In this document: piece after piece, positions 12,394 to 23,106 of the stretch
Layout of the letters: each line of letters opens with the position of its first letter
Numbering within the stretch: the stretch's first letter is position 1
Source: Lepidodermella squamata
Taxonomy: Eukaryota; Gastrotricha
Direction of reading: 5' to 3'
Length of the DNA: 64,000 bases
Assembly: GCA_047495785.1 (NCBI GenBank)
Contig: JBLDXI010000028.1
Location: forward strand, 248,001-312,000
The notes under the pieces: model-generated
What the model was told of the DNA's origin: nothing
Seen by the model: only the letters and a program-made list of their open reading frames with translations
Databases searched by the model: none
Made by a program: the position numbers and the translations under genes

Positions 12394-12482
12394 TGTGTTC
12401 GATTTTTGCTTGAATAATGCTCCGCTTCAATCAAGGGGCACATCGCTTTGCAGCAAGTGCAGGGAAGTTATAACAATTAGGC

Positions 12483-15400
12483 CTAAGGGTTGAATTCCTC
12501 GCGTTTGACCACAGTTTGCTCGAGGCGGTTTGCTAACTGCTCTTCCATTTGTAAATCGACGGATTGACTATCGATTGAAAGTGATGATATTGTTTTGCTC
12601 ATCTCATCGTCGTTCATGTTAAAGTAATCGGCTGAAAGATGTACGTGGGCCATTTCCTTCCAAACAATTGCTTTACCACAGCCAAATCCTTTTTCTTTCA
12701 AATAAAGGTGAACATTGAGCTTGCCGAGAGAAGATGATGCTCGTTGATATAAATTAATAGAGCGCATTTGGATGCCCCGTGAGAACCATGCAACCCAACT
12801 TTCAAGATGGGTCTTAGCGGATGCGGCCGCGCTGCTAAATCGCGACGCGGCCATTCCATTGGAACGCATATTAGTCGGCACCATGATATCGATAAGTTCT
12901 GCTGGATCAAGTGGAACCGAGAAAAGTCTCGCGACTATGCCATCTACAGAAAAACGAACCGTACTTTTGTATTTACGCTCATTCACAATTTGTATAGCCT
13001 TTGCCGAAATCAGCCTATCCAGAAAATTCAACCATGAACCATAAACGGGGTTCTTCATAAAAATGTTAGAAAGCTGGAGCCATAGCGTTGCAACATCAGG
13101 CGTTGGTGGTGAGGTGTTTTTCGGATCGTGAACCAAAAATTCAAATATGCAGCGTAAATCGTCGACATTGATGCATCCAAGTTGACGCGTGTAGTACTCA
13201 ACTTTCTTCACGCGACTAGGCAGAATTGCGATGCTAGGACTTGATTGTTTCACAAACTCGTAGGCTGTGTCGGTTTTTTTCCAAACCCAGTGGACTTGGT
13301 TGGTTATTGGATCTGGTAACAGTTGACTCAAAGGCATGGATCCACAGGTAGTAGGACCATCACAACCCTCAACACGAGTCCAAACGAGACCGCAATGCGG
13401 GCATTTCCGGAAAGGAAATACGGCATCGCGACTTCCTACGTGGTAATTTTTAAACTGTTGGCAATGAACAACGTATCTCTCGAGATGGAAGTTGAGCTTT
13501 TCACGGACATGTTTATGCCAGAAGTAATCTTCGAACACATTGCTCTCAAGGGAGTTCTCATCGACAAAGGTGTCGAACATCGCATTGAAATGTTCTCGCA
13601 TCTTTTGAAGCATGGAGAACATAAAGTCTTGCCGCTCAAAAGAATTTTCTATCTGTTCCGCATGAACCATTGCACTGTTTTTGAAAAGCTCGGCCTCGGC
13701 TAAGGTCTGATTGGCCGATCTCAGCACGCCATGTTCGCTTTTTTTCAAGTCAAAGTAGCGGGGAAGGTCGTCAACTGATATCTCAATCATCTTAGCACTG
13801 GTCTGACGACTTCTGTTGTTCAGGAAATCAACGAATTCCTGCTCGAAGTGGCTTGAATTTTTCGAGACGAACAAAACGCTGCCGATTTTAAAGCGCGATA
13901 GGATTTTCGCTCTGACCCTTCCTTCGACTTCAGTTTTGCTTATTCGCAAGTTTTCAGCATGGTCCCAATGAGTAACGACAATCGTAATAATGTCAACGAG
14001 GTCAGCTGCTAGGGGGTCCACAACGAGTTCTACATCGTTGATCATGTTATCTAGTCGGCTGTCGAACTTGCATAAAACAAAAATTTGGGTGACTGGTTGG
14101 TCGGTTAACGCCTTGGCAATGTAGATGGCATGGTCGACTTTATTTTCGACTGATCTATAGCCAGGTGTGTCGGCAAAGTCAAACAGTGGCATTGAGTAAA
14201 CCGTTGTCTCTTTCGTTACACTTTCATCAAAGTCGCTGGTATCAAGCCTCTCGCCAAGTAAACGCTCGGCCAAAGTAGTTTTGCCGCTACCGACCGCCCC
14301 GATGAAGACAACGTAAGGTAGTTCTAAAGTAGATCAAAGTAAAAATTCAAAGCAGCTGGCTAGCGAGTTATTTACTCAGAAACGAATGACCTGCTGCCTG
14401 TGACATTGTTGCTCTTCTATTTGAGTCATGTACCAGTAATTTGGAAATTAAATCGTCTAAATCTTTGCTGTAACCGAAATCAGCTGCTTTGCAAGGGGAA
14501 TCAAACTGCGCATAAGGTTTGAATTGCTAGCGTATTATATGTGACTTCCGTTAATCTTACGTTCATGTTTAGAGTTGCCATTTCGTAGATGCTGGCTCCT
14601 AATGACCAAGCGTCACATTGCGGCGTGTACATGGCCCCAGCCAAAAATTCAGGCGAGGAATATGCGAGCGTTCCAAACCTAGTCGTTGCGGTCACCCTAT
14701 CAATAAAAAGGCTAATCAAATGACAATAACAAACATCATATTGTGCTAACTCGGTTTTCTTTTTGGTCAAACCAAAATCTCCCAACTTTAGAACTCGGCG
14801 ATTGGAGCATAAGAGCATGTTCTAATTACAAACACGGGTTCTACAACTTCACTTGATTTCACTTGATATAGCTTCTTACATCTGGTTTGATGTCGCGGTG
14901 CACCAAGTCGCAACGATGTAAGTAGTCCACGGCGTTAATCATCTGCTTGGCATAAGACTGGATGGTCAGTTCAAGTAAATGCCTGTTGTCGTTGATTGCC
15001 TCGGTGATGACTTGTTTCAGAGAGCCACCATCACAGCGTTCCATAACCATGTAGATTACAGGCCCTCCATTACACTCTTCTGTTCATTTAGAAAAGTTTC
15101 ACTACCGTAACGAGTGGTAACTTTGGGCAAAACGTGTTTTTCGGAGATCAAAAATCAGCCTTTGCTCCTAAATTTCTGGAATTTTCACCAAAGGTGGGGA
15201 CAGTGATTCTTGAATTTACTGAAAATTTTGAAGATTTTGAGAATTTTACCTGACCTTTGGCAAATTAATATGTGTTCGGGTAACTTTGGACAATTAGAGG
15301 GTAATTTTGGACACTCATTTGCATATGCAATTTCATTGCCATTTCATTGTGAATTAGAGGACCCCGCCCTAATTTCGGCCACTTCCTAAATTCGGCCGCT

Positions 15401-18400
15401 GCGTCCTAACTTCGGCCACCGGCCGAAATTTGGACACGAAGTGCTGTGCAGCAGTTTTATTTGCACGCAATTCAAGAACTTTGCATTGTTGGGCCCATCT
15501 GTTTCATGATTTTTCAAGCACGTGATCGCAAAAAAATAATTCTAAATGCGAGCGAGCGGGCTTATGTCACTTCTCGAGTGCTCAGTTACCGCTACTTTGC
15601 AGGTATAATTTACCTGAAACTGGCTCTTTAAAATTTACTGCTTTCACCTCAATAATTACCAGCTAAACCCCACCTTCATTTTGGTATAAAGTACCGTATT
15701 TCTCGAAAATATACGACACACCTGTATATATTCCCGCTCCCTAATACAACCCGACGAAAAAATCGTTTGTTCATATTTAACCCAGGCCTCGAAATTGTAC
15801 CACAGCTATTTTAATTTGGGCGAAGCATGCGTTGGAACAAAAGAATAATAATAATATAATAATGTTTTTATTTATCCTCTTCGGGACTGAGCGTCGTGTA
15901 CCGTTTCCGGTTTTGAAGAGGGCGAAGGCAGGCAAAGAATGATCCTCACCCACCCCCACAGTCGAGGATTCTGCTTTTTGTATAGAATTCGTAATTTTCA
16001 ATCGAGTTAACAACCATGCGCCATTCATCTTTTTCAAAAGAAACCGATTCCGCTAGTTGGACATTATCGTATTAATGACGCATTATCGTAATCAGTGATT
16101 AGCTATCGCTTCAAGGATGGAAAGCCGTGCGCTGCTGGCCGAGAGCTACTGGCTTCGAAGATGGCATCAAACGACACGTTCGATCAAGTCATCAGCCTGG
16201 ATGATTTCAACGATGACGAAAGTGAACCTGACTTTTTTTTTATTGATAATTGATTTTGTTGGTTGATCAAAAAATTGTTAACTTTTTCACTTTTTCACTG
16301 AATCGACAAATAAAACAATCTAAAAACGTCGTCTTAATACGAATTGCTCGCGGCTTTTTGTGATGATTCGCAATTAAACAGCACACCCGTATATATCCCC
16401 ACTCCCTAATACAACCCGAATCAAAAATCATTTGTTCATAAATATAGCCCGCGGTAAATTTTCGAGAAATACGGTATTCTATCTAAAACCGCCCAGGTGA
16501 AGAGATCCAGAGGGCCAATTTTAGGGTTTTTGAGGGTTTGATTCCAAAAATTAGCAGTCAATAGGGGAATTGAATTCGGGAAAACAAAATCAATAATCTC
16601 ATTCTACAGAAGGCAAGGGATTTTTTAGATATTTTTCCAGAATTTTAGAAAGTCAACCGCAGTTAGGCTATTAGGTAGAAAACAAGTTATCAAACTTGTA
16701 CCTGTCAAAACAAGTTTGAGTTTCAGGCATCACGTCGTCAAGGAAAAGCTCACAGGTGAAGCAACAAAGGCGGTTTTTATAGTCAGCTTTTTGAGACAAA
16801 TCTAACGATACCAAACTTATGGTATTAGTGTACCTGGATGAGGTGGCCGAAATTAGGGCACCCCGCTCCCTAATTCCGGCCGGGTGTCTGGGTGACTAAA
16901 AAATTAGCCATAAATCAAGGTAAAATCGTCCGGACTTGCGGAAAGCGGCATTCGATAGCCTAATAACGCCTCTTTAATTCTGCTTATGCCGAATATTTTC
17001 TGAAAATTTACCTGGCTGGCAAAGTCGGAAAAACCTGAAAAGCGGCCGAAATTAGGGCGGGGTCCTCTATCTGTTTTTCATGGTTTTTAATCTTGGGCCA
17101 TATTTCGAAATAAATTATGAACAGATGGCGCATCATCTGTTTCTCGGAAGTCCAATAAAAATACGTTTCTGCGCAGCAGCATACTTAACCCGTCCAAAAG
17201 TGTCCAAAATTACCCCAATTTTCACCTGTTTTTCAGGTAAATGCCCTGCTGAAACGCGTCGATGGATTGTCATTTTTCTTCGATTATAGGGAGAGTAAAG
17301 ATAGGAGAATACTCATGCCAACTTTTATTGAAAACTGTTCGATTTTTAGAAAGATAGAAGGGGGGTCCCAAAACGGCACCCAAAGTCTCACTGCTTGCAA
17401 CTTTTTCTGAAATTCGATTTAAGCTCTAATCGTCTTGATTTTTATTTCAAAGGAAAGCTGAGGAGACGGAGAATTTTATGCGAAAACCCCCATGATTTAA
17501 ACGTTCAACCCTGAAAAGTTGCAAACCTGCAAAGCCGAAAGTGTCCAAAGTTACCCTGTCCACAATCACCACACGTTACGGTATATGAAAATACCATCGC
17601 CGCGTTGCATTCGAAAATCGCCGTGCGTTTATTAGCATAGACATAATTTAGGATAGACTGACTACTCACGAGAAAAGAGCGGAACACCATGGGTCGCAGA
17701 TGTTCAGCTGAATCATCAAAAATGCTCAAAATTTCGGTGGGAAAGTAAACAAAGAAGTTGATTTTTCTTCGATCGATTTCGTTTTATCAGCGCTGGTTCT
17801 CTCAATTTCGTTGATGGAACCAGGAAGAGGATTTTGAGAGGAACAAGATGGTTATTTTTTCGTGAAATTATGATTTTTTTCAAATTGGTCAAAATGCATT
17901 TTTTAGTTTTTGAGCCTACAAATAAAATGGAAAATCGACAAGAAGGAAAGTGAAATTGAATCAATTGTTGACGAATCTAATTGCGGCTGGGCGTGAGCTA
18001 TATTTTGAGCCCAAGCTTGACCTTCAAACCAGAAAAAAGCATGAACCTTGCGCAGGAGTCACAAGTGTGGCCAAGATGGCCAAACCAAAAGTAATGCTAT
18101 TTCCCACCGAAAAACTTAAACAAATTGTCAAAATTCAGCAAAAAATCATTGAAGCTTGGGCTCAGAAGAAAGCTAACGCCAAGCCGCGTTTAGAACCGTC
18201 GGCAACTGCTTCAATTTCCTGTCGATTTTCGATTTTATTCGCAAGCTAAAAAACTCAATAATTAATGTTCACCCATTTAAAAAAATCCAAAATAAAGAAA
18301 AAATCATCATCGTGTTCGTCGTAATATTCTCTTCTAGGTACCATCAACAATCTTCAGAGAACCAGCTCTGATTTCAAAAAATCGATCGAAGAAAAATCAA

Positions 18401-18981
18401 CTTCTTTGTTTACTTTCCCCCTGAAATTTTGAGCATTTTTGATATGATTTTTGATGATTCAGCTGAACATCTGCGACCCATGGTGTTCCGCTCTTTTCTC
18501 GTGAGTAGTCCGTCTATCCTAAATTATGTCTATGGCATAGTCTATATATTCATAATCCCTAATACCTAGCAGCTTTTCTTTCAACCACTATTATTGAAAT
18601 GAGTATAGTATCTAAGCCTTATTAGCCATTTTACTATGTAGACTAGATCTGGGGATTCTGCTTACCCTGGAAATATTCATGCACCATGACGACATTTTTC
18701 GACTGCATGTTTTCCATGTTTTCCGCCTGCGATGAAGAAGTAATAACGGAAAGCCGCGACAACAAATTATATACCTCTCGCTGAGCCATTGTCCACAACT
18801 TTTCGCATAGGCGTTGATTACCCGAGCAATTTCTTAAAATCTTAGCCTTGCTGGTAATTTTCACGGCGTACAAAGTTTCACTCTCGTCATTCTTTTTGGC
18901 AAGGAACACATGGCCGAACCCACCTTGGCCAAGAAGACCCAAATTCAAGTAGGTCTCAGATTTGCGCAAAGACATCGCCAT
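12483..18981 (-). CDS. Protein kinase spliced to a P-loop GTPase with zinc motif
   Basis: Minus-strand exons: 18981-18666, 15079-14880, 14821-14561, 14505-14376, 14323-12483, giving 915 aa in one frame. The kinase (residues about 10-302) has GQGGFG (18-23), Lys41 in YAVKI, HRDIKPD (166-172), DFG (187-189) and SPEF, so it should be active; it resembles NEK/calmodulin-type Ser/Thr kinases without a firm family. The GTPase part has GAVGSGKTT (311-319), DTPG (354-357) and THWD (420-423, a TKxD-like G4), then a CxxC...CxxxxxC zinc motif (610-630) resembling an RBR RING2. The rest is unassigned. If the 14375-14324 intron is retained, translation stops at 14368 and yields a 304-aa kinase alone. The last kinase exon equals that of the paralogue at 53674. 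Intron 1 (3.6 kb) is nearly all transposon. Fusion is inferred from matching phase. Confidence 0.78.
15357..17067. mobile_element. Middle TA-target transposon nested in the outer one
   Basis: Terminal inverted repeats GAGGACCCCGCCCTAATTTC and its complement, flanked by TA on both sides. The second outer copy near 25310-25320 shows the uninterrupted site (GAATTATCTG on its minus strand), proving the insertion and the TA duplication. Length 1711 bp, of which 781 bp is a third element. Internal motifs such as CCCCGCTCCCTAATTCCGG recur near 47190. Confidence 0.9.
15694..16474. mobile_element. Inner TA-flanked element, third nesting level
   Basis: Inverted ends CCGTATTTCTCGAAAAT and ATTTTCGAGAAATACGG, each next to TA. 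It also carries subterminal direct repeats of about 75 bp (15706-15783 and 16379-16452, sharing CTCCCTAATACAACCCGA). No convincing transposase frame. Confidence 0.82.
17636..18534. mobile_element. Foldback element with about 190-bp inverted arms
   Basis: The left arm (17636-17825) and right arm (about 18344-18534) are inverted copies, both containing CATAGACATAATTTAGGATA and the run around ATGGGTCGCAGATGTTCAGC, with small indels. The centre has a 99-codon open frame (17950-18249, Lys-rich, no known domain). No clear target duplication was found. It lies beside the outer transposon in the kinase intron. Confidence 0.8.
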
Positions 18982-19777
18982 TGGACAGATATAACATCAA
19001 TGCCCTGCTTTGAGGATTGCGCAGGTATATAAAAGTTCAATAATATAATGATTCAACTTTCATTTCCAGTTGCAAGTTGCAAGTCAGCGGTCGTTATTTA
19101 AGATAAAATGGAACTGATAAAATGCCTCCTAGAGATGGGTGGGTCTCTCTATCTCTCACAAGGCTACCTATATCCAAATCATGATAAGTGCAAAGTCTTC
19201 TGTGGAATTTTGTTTTATTTTTTGGGAAAAGCAGTGACGATAAACGTTTTCGCGTCATCCGCACTACACTGCATTAAAATATTATCTAACTTAGTATAAA
19301 CAGCGCGTGTGACAGGAATGCGCCACGATGAAACCTTAGGAAACAAAGTAAATATTTTTTCAATTGTTACTACTTTATTCAATCCATTTTATAAAATTAA
19401 AATACAATTTATAACGGACAGCTAACTATTCTAATAAAGCTGAAAACAACTGAGTGGCACAAAAAGACAAATATACTCGAAAGAGGTTTCAACGAAAAAA
19501 TATACCTGATTTACACAAAAATTATAAGCGATTTTCACGCAAAAATTATCGGCTTCGAAGATGATCACCCAAGTTTAATAGAGATTTTCTGAGTAGGACA
19601 AGTTAACATGACATGATTCATTCAACATCAAGAAAATAAGCGATTTATAGAGTTTGGGGAAATAGCCGCCAACTTTCAATCATTTTTGCACACGGGCGTT
19701 AAAATTTAACGAGAAGTCATTCATACAGTCGAGGTTATAAGTTCGGTTTTTGAAACTTGTTTGAAATCCGGAACCGC
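18982..19777. other. Intergenic, no gene seen
   Basis: Upstream of the kinase-GTPase start and downstream of the NIT gene stop. A minus-strand AATAAA (plus 19374-19379) may end the NIT transcript. The short plus-strand frame at 19108-19299 has no domain. Confidence 0.5.
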
Positions 19778-22127
19778 TCAAGTGTTGCGTGTGACTCGGT
19801 AGCACTTCTGCTGACCGCAGCGCTGCAAAATAAAAAAGTTAGCTCAATTTGATTCAAAAATAGAAGAAAAAGTATAATGAGGTTGATCGAAGGTCACAAA
19901 TCGAGTAGCAAAATCGAGGTTCACTCATCAAGATTCGCCAGCGTCATGCATAGTGTGAAAAGAAAGCGCAGACGAAAGCTCGTGAGTAAGCCCCAATTTG
20001 CAAAATAATTGCTATTGAATAAAGCTGAGTCATCGCCTAATTCTTATTCACTCACCTGAACGTTGACGTTGCCGACCTCGCTGTACGTGAAATTGATATT
20101 TTCCTCCTGCTGCAGACGTTCGTAAAGCTTCTGGCTCAGCAAGACATCTCCGCCAGTTGCGATCTGCAGCAAATACGAAACCAGAACGCTGCCCTCGGTG
20201 AAGGCGAAGTAGCGGGGTAGTTGCAGGCCTTTTCCAATGAGACCGATGGCTGGACCGGCATAGGCGCCAAATTTAAGCTGGATGCGCGGGTACAGCTTGG
20301 CGGCCTTGTCACGAAGGTTGAAGCAAAAGTTGACGGCTCGGGAGGCGTGGTTCTCATTTTTATCCGGAACGCCAGCAAGAGCAACGAAAGAGTGCCCCAA
20401 GCCCTAAAATCAGACAGTTTTACAAAGATTTTACGAAGATGTTGAAGAGCAAACCTGTTGAATGTAGAGGCCGTATTTCTTGGCCACGTCGTCGGTTAGG
20501 CGATGCAGGTCCTCAACCATCTTGCAGAAATCAGCTGGGTCCGTTTCGGCCACGACCTTGTCAAACGCCGCGATAGTTCCCATAACCATGGAAACTTCCT
20601 TGAACTTGGACGCGCCAGGAATATCGCCAGACAGCACTCTTTTCTGTACCGTAGGAGGTAGACAAACAAGTAAACGTTGACGCTCACGACGCTGTTGAGC
20701 GATTGTTTCAATGACGCGCAGAGCTTGTCGGTTCATGTTCGTGTAGAGCAGGAAGAAAATGCCGACTATAGCCGCGCCCATAACGCACGATAGGATGAGT
20801 AAGGCCTGATCGCGAGCAGCTGTTTTCTGAATTTGCTGCTTCTCAGCTACGACTGAATCGCGAGATGTATTCGTCACGCCGCTCAGAGTTATCTGTGAAA
20901 AGTTAGAAAATTTGAATAGGCAAATGAGTTGGAGAATAATTTGTCGTACCTGAAACATGGCGTCGATGTAGGCTCGCATTGAGTAGGCCCATTCCTGGAA
21001 ATGGCTCTTATCGATGTCGCTGAGGGTAACCAACTTCTGAACAGTCGCATAGTCGTCAGAAATTTGAATTCGCGCGATCGTGTCTTCGTACGCCTTAGTT
21101 TTCGTCAAGAAAAACCGCTGGTTGTAGAAATCGCCGATTTGCTGGTACCGCAGTGCCGCTAGTCGATCAGCGTTTGAGACGTTACCAGTTGCGTAGACAA
21201 CCCCGACTGTAGAGTACAGCCAGGCGTAGGCGTCGAACATTTGCCCGAAAAAGTGCAAATTCAAGAGGTAGACGGCTTGAGCGTCGAGATCGAACTGCGT
21301 TGTATCGATGTCTTTGAGCACCTCAGTCAGTCGAATTACAGCGGATTGGAAAGAGGTTTGCAGGGTGGTCATCAAAAGCGCTGAATAAAGGAAATGGAAT
21401 AAAATGAAATTAATATGAAACTGACAACTTACTATCTTTTGTGCTGAGCGCCTTTCGAATACGCGTTTCTTCGACCGATTGAAGATTCGCAACTTCCTGC
21501 GCTTTCTGTAACGCTGTCATTGTTGTATTGACTATGTCGTCCAGCGTTCGATACCCACTCGTATCAGCCTGGTACATGTAGACCTCGGAGCGGGCCATCA
21601 CGACCTCGAGCAGAATTTTCACGTACTGCATTTTCGAGACCATGGTGTTGAAATTGGTCGTCAGCGAGTCGATGCGGTTCGTGTTGTAGGACAGCATGTA
21701 AGCGTTGCGGATCATCATGAGGAGGAAAGGGATGGCTGTTAGGACCAGGATGTAGATTTTCTGCCGAAGACGGCCGTCGCTCTTCTTCAGATCCATGTCA
21801 AACAGACGCCTGGAAAATTTGAATGATTAATTCGAAAAATTATGAACTAATTTTGCCTTACTTGATGAAGGAGCGACGTGACCTGTCGCGGCCTCGAAGT
21901 GTCTCATCGGCATCGGCGCCGCCCTGCAGAGCCGATTCCCATCGAATGATCTGGCCCGCAATCGTACGGCTACGCTTCGATGACCCAGCAGAGGAAGCGG
22001 GGTGCGGGCTGGCCTCGGCCGCCAAATGCTGCTTGTCGCCAGCTTTCGACACCGTTTTCTGGCTCGGAGCGGCCGTAGATCGGGCCGAGGACCCGGCCGG
22101 TTTAGCGAGTTGCGTCTTTGAAGCCAT
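19778..22127 (-). CDS. Membrane NIT-type sensor with catalytically dead class III cyclase domain
   Basis: Minus-strand exons: 22127-21862, 21809-21433, 21380-20950, 20892-20455, 20403-20056, 19822-19778, giving 634 aa; the last exon is short and less certain. An Ala/Ser-rich cytoplasmic N-terminus leads to a first membrane helix (KIYILVLTAIPFLLMM). A long helical extracellular region of nitrate/nitrite-sensing (NIT) type follows, with motifs such as FDAYAWLYSTVG, then a second helix (ALLILSCVMGAAIVGIFFLL). A class III nucleotide cyclase domain begins near QKRVLSGD. Its key residues are gone: the first metal Asp (FxDIxGF) is Thr in VMGTIAAF, the second (GDAY) is His in GLGHSF, and the Asn/Arg of NTASR are absent after RYFAF. 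I infer a pseudocyclase that may pair with an active partner or act as a scaffold. Confidence 0.85.
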
Positions 22128-23106
22128 GCGCAGGCAGGTAAACTCAACTTGCTATCGAGTTCGGAATCGAAACGACTGATCGAGGTGCGCGGAGACGCTG
22201 GCAAGCTAATTAGTCACCGAAATGAGCTGTTGTGATTAAAAAATAATTTCTCATCGGTGACATGTTCGATTGAGCTGATGAAACGGGCACGGGTGCGGCG
22301 CGTATATATACGCCGGCGGTGCGTCGCGCGGCGATTACGCTGAGCCGCCGCGCCAATCAACCCGGCTTTGCGGCTAATTATCCGCCGAGCGCGCACGTGC
22401 GCCCGGTAACTAAGCCGCGCATCTTCTCGCACCGGTGAGCTCAACCAGGTAGCCTTGCAAGACGCCGCTTGCATAAGACAGCAATCAGCCTTCGGTGATT
22501 AATTTATAGAAATTGCTTCCTAAATTGCGCCGCCGTGAAATCAACTTGATTAAACGATATTATGCCTGCGTTTTAAGGCAGTTAATCCGAATTACAGGTT
22601 GACATCTTGTTTTGCGTTTTATTTTGATTGAGGTCATTTTCCAGGCCCACAAATACCTTCGATCGTCATCCGCCAGATTAATATTTAGCCGCTTCCTCGG
22701 TGAGTCAACCCAGTCACAAGTTTTGTGACGCAAGTAAAACATGTCCTAAACAGGAGCAAAATTAGCCGGAATATGACGGAAAACATGCGAATTTCCCCAC
22801 TTTAAAAATGACTAACGCCGGATTTTTCGAAACATTTTTTTTTTATTTTGAAAAATGATAATAATAACCGCAATAATATCAATAACCGCTTGTACAAAGA
22901 TGCAAATTTCCACCCTTATAACAATAAAACGCAACGAAAAACGAAGAAAAACAGTGAAATAAAAGACCAGTTCAATTGTTGCAAGTTTTATATTACATTT
23001 TTTTCCGGCAGGAAAAATGACACAAAGTTTCAGATTATTTTGGCTGAATCTCGCCGAGAATTATCTTTTTTTTCCTTTCACATGAAAAAACAAAGTGTTC
23101 CGCAAA
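22128..23106. other. Intergenic, upstream of the NIT gene
   Basis: GC-rich near the NIT start (22260-22480), then AT-rich. Apart from the TATA palindrome at 22300-22313, I see no gene, RNA or repeat. Frames here are low-complexity. Confidence 0.5.
22300..22313 (-). promoter_or_regulatory. TATA-containing palindrome upstream of the NIT gene
   Basis: GCGTATATATACGC is a perfect palindrome about 175 nt upstream of the start codon at 22127, in otherwise GC-rich DNA. Candidate core promoter from position and composition. Confidence 0.4.

Larger units (their letters stand above)
15105..17581. mobile_element. Outer TA-target DNA transposon (copy 1), interrupted by a nested element
   Basis: Flanked by TA. 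Ends are inverted: CCGTAACGAGTGG on the left and CCACACGTTACGG on the right. Removing the nested element leaves about 764 bp, matching the 770-bp reversed copy at 24798-25567. No transposase frame is visible, so it is non-autonomous, Tc1/mariner-like by its TA target. It sits in intron 1 of the kinase-GTPase gene. Confidence 0.88.

Noticed and set aside
14561-14821. Possible 38-nt intron in the kinase activation segment
   Set aside because: GT...AG can be drawn, but removal shifts the frame to a stop, whereas reading through is open and keeps SSPEF in frame.
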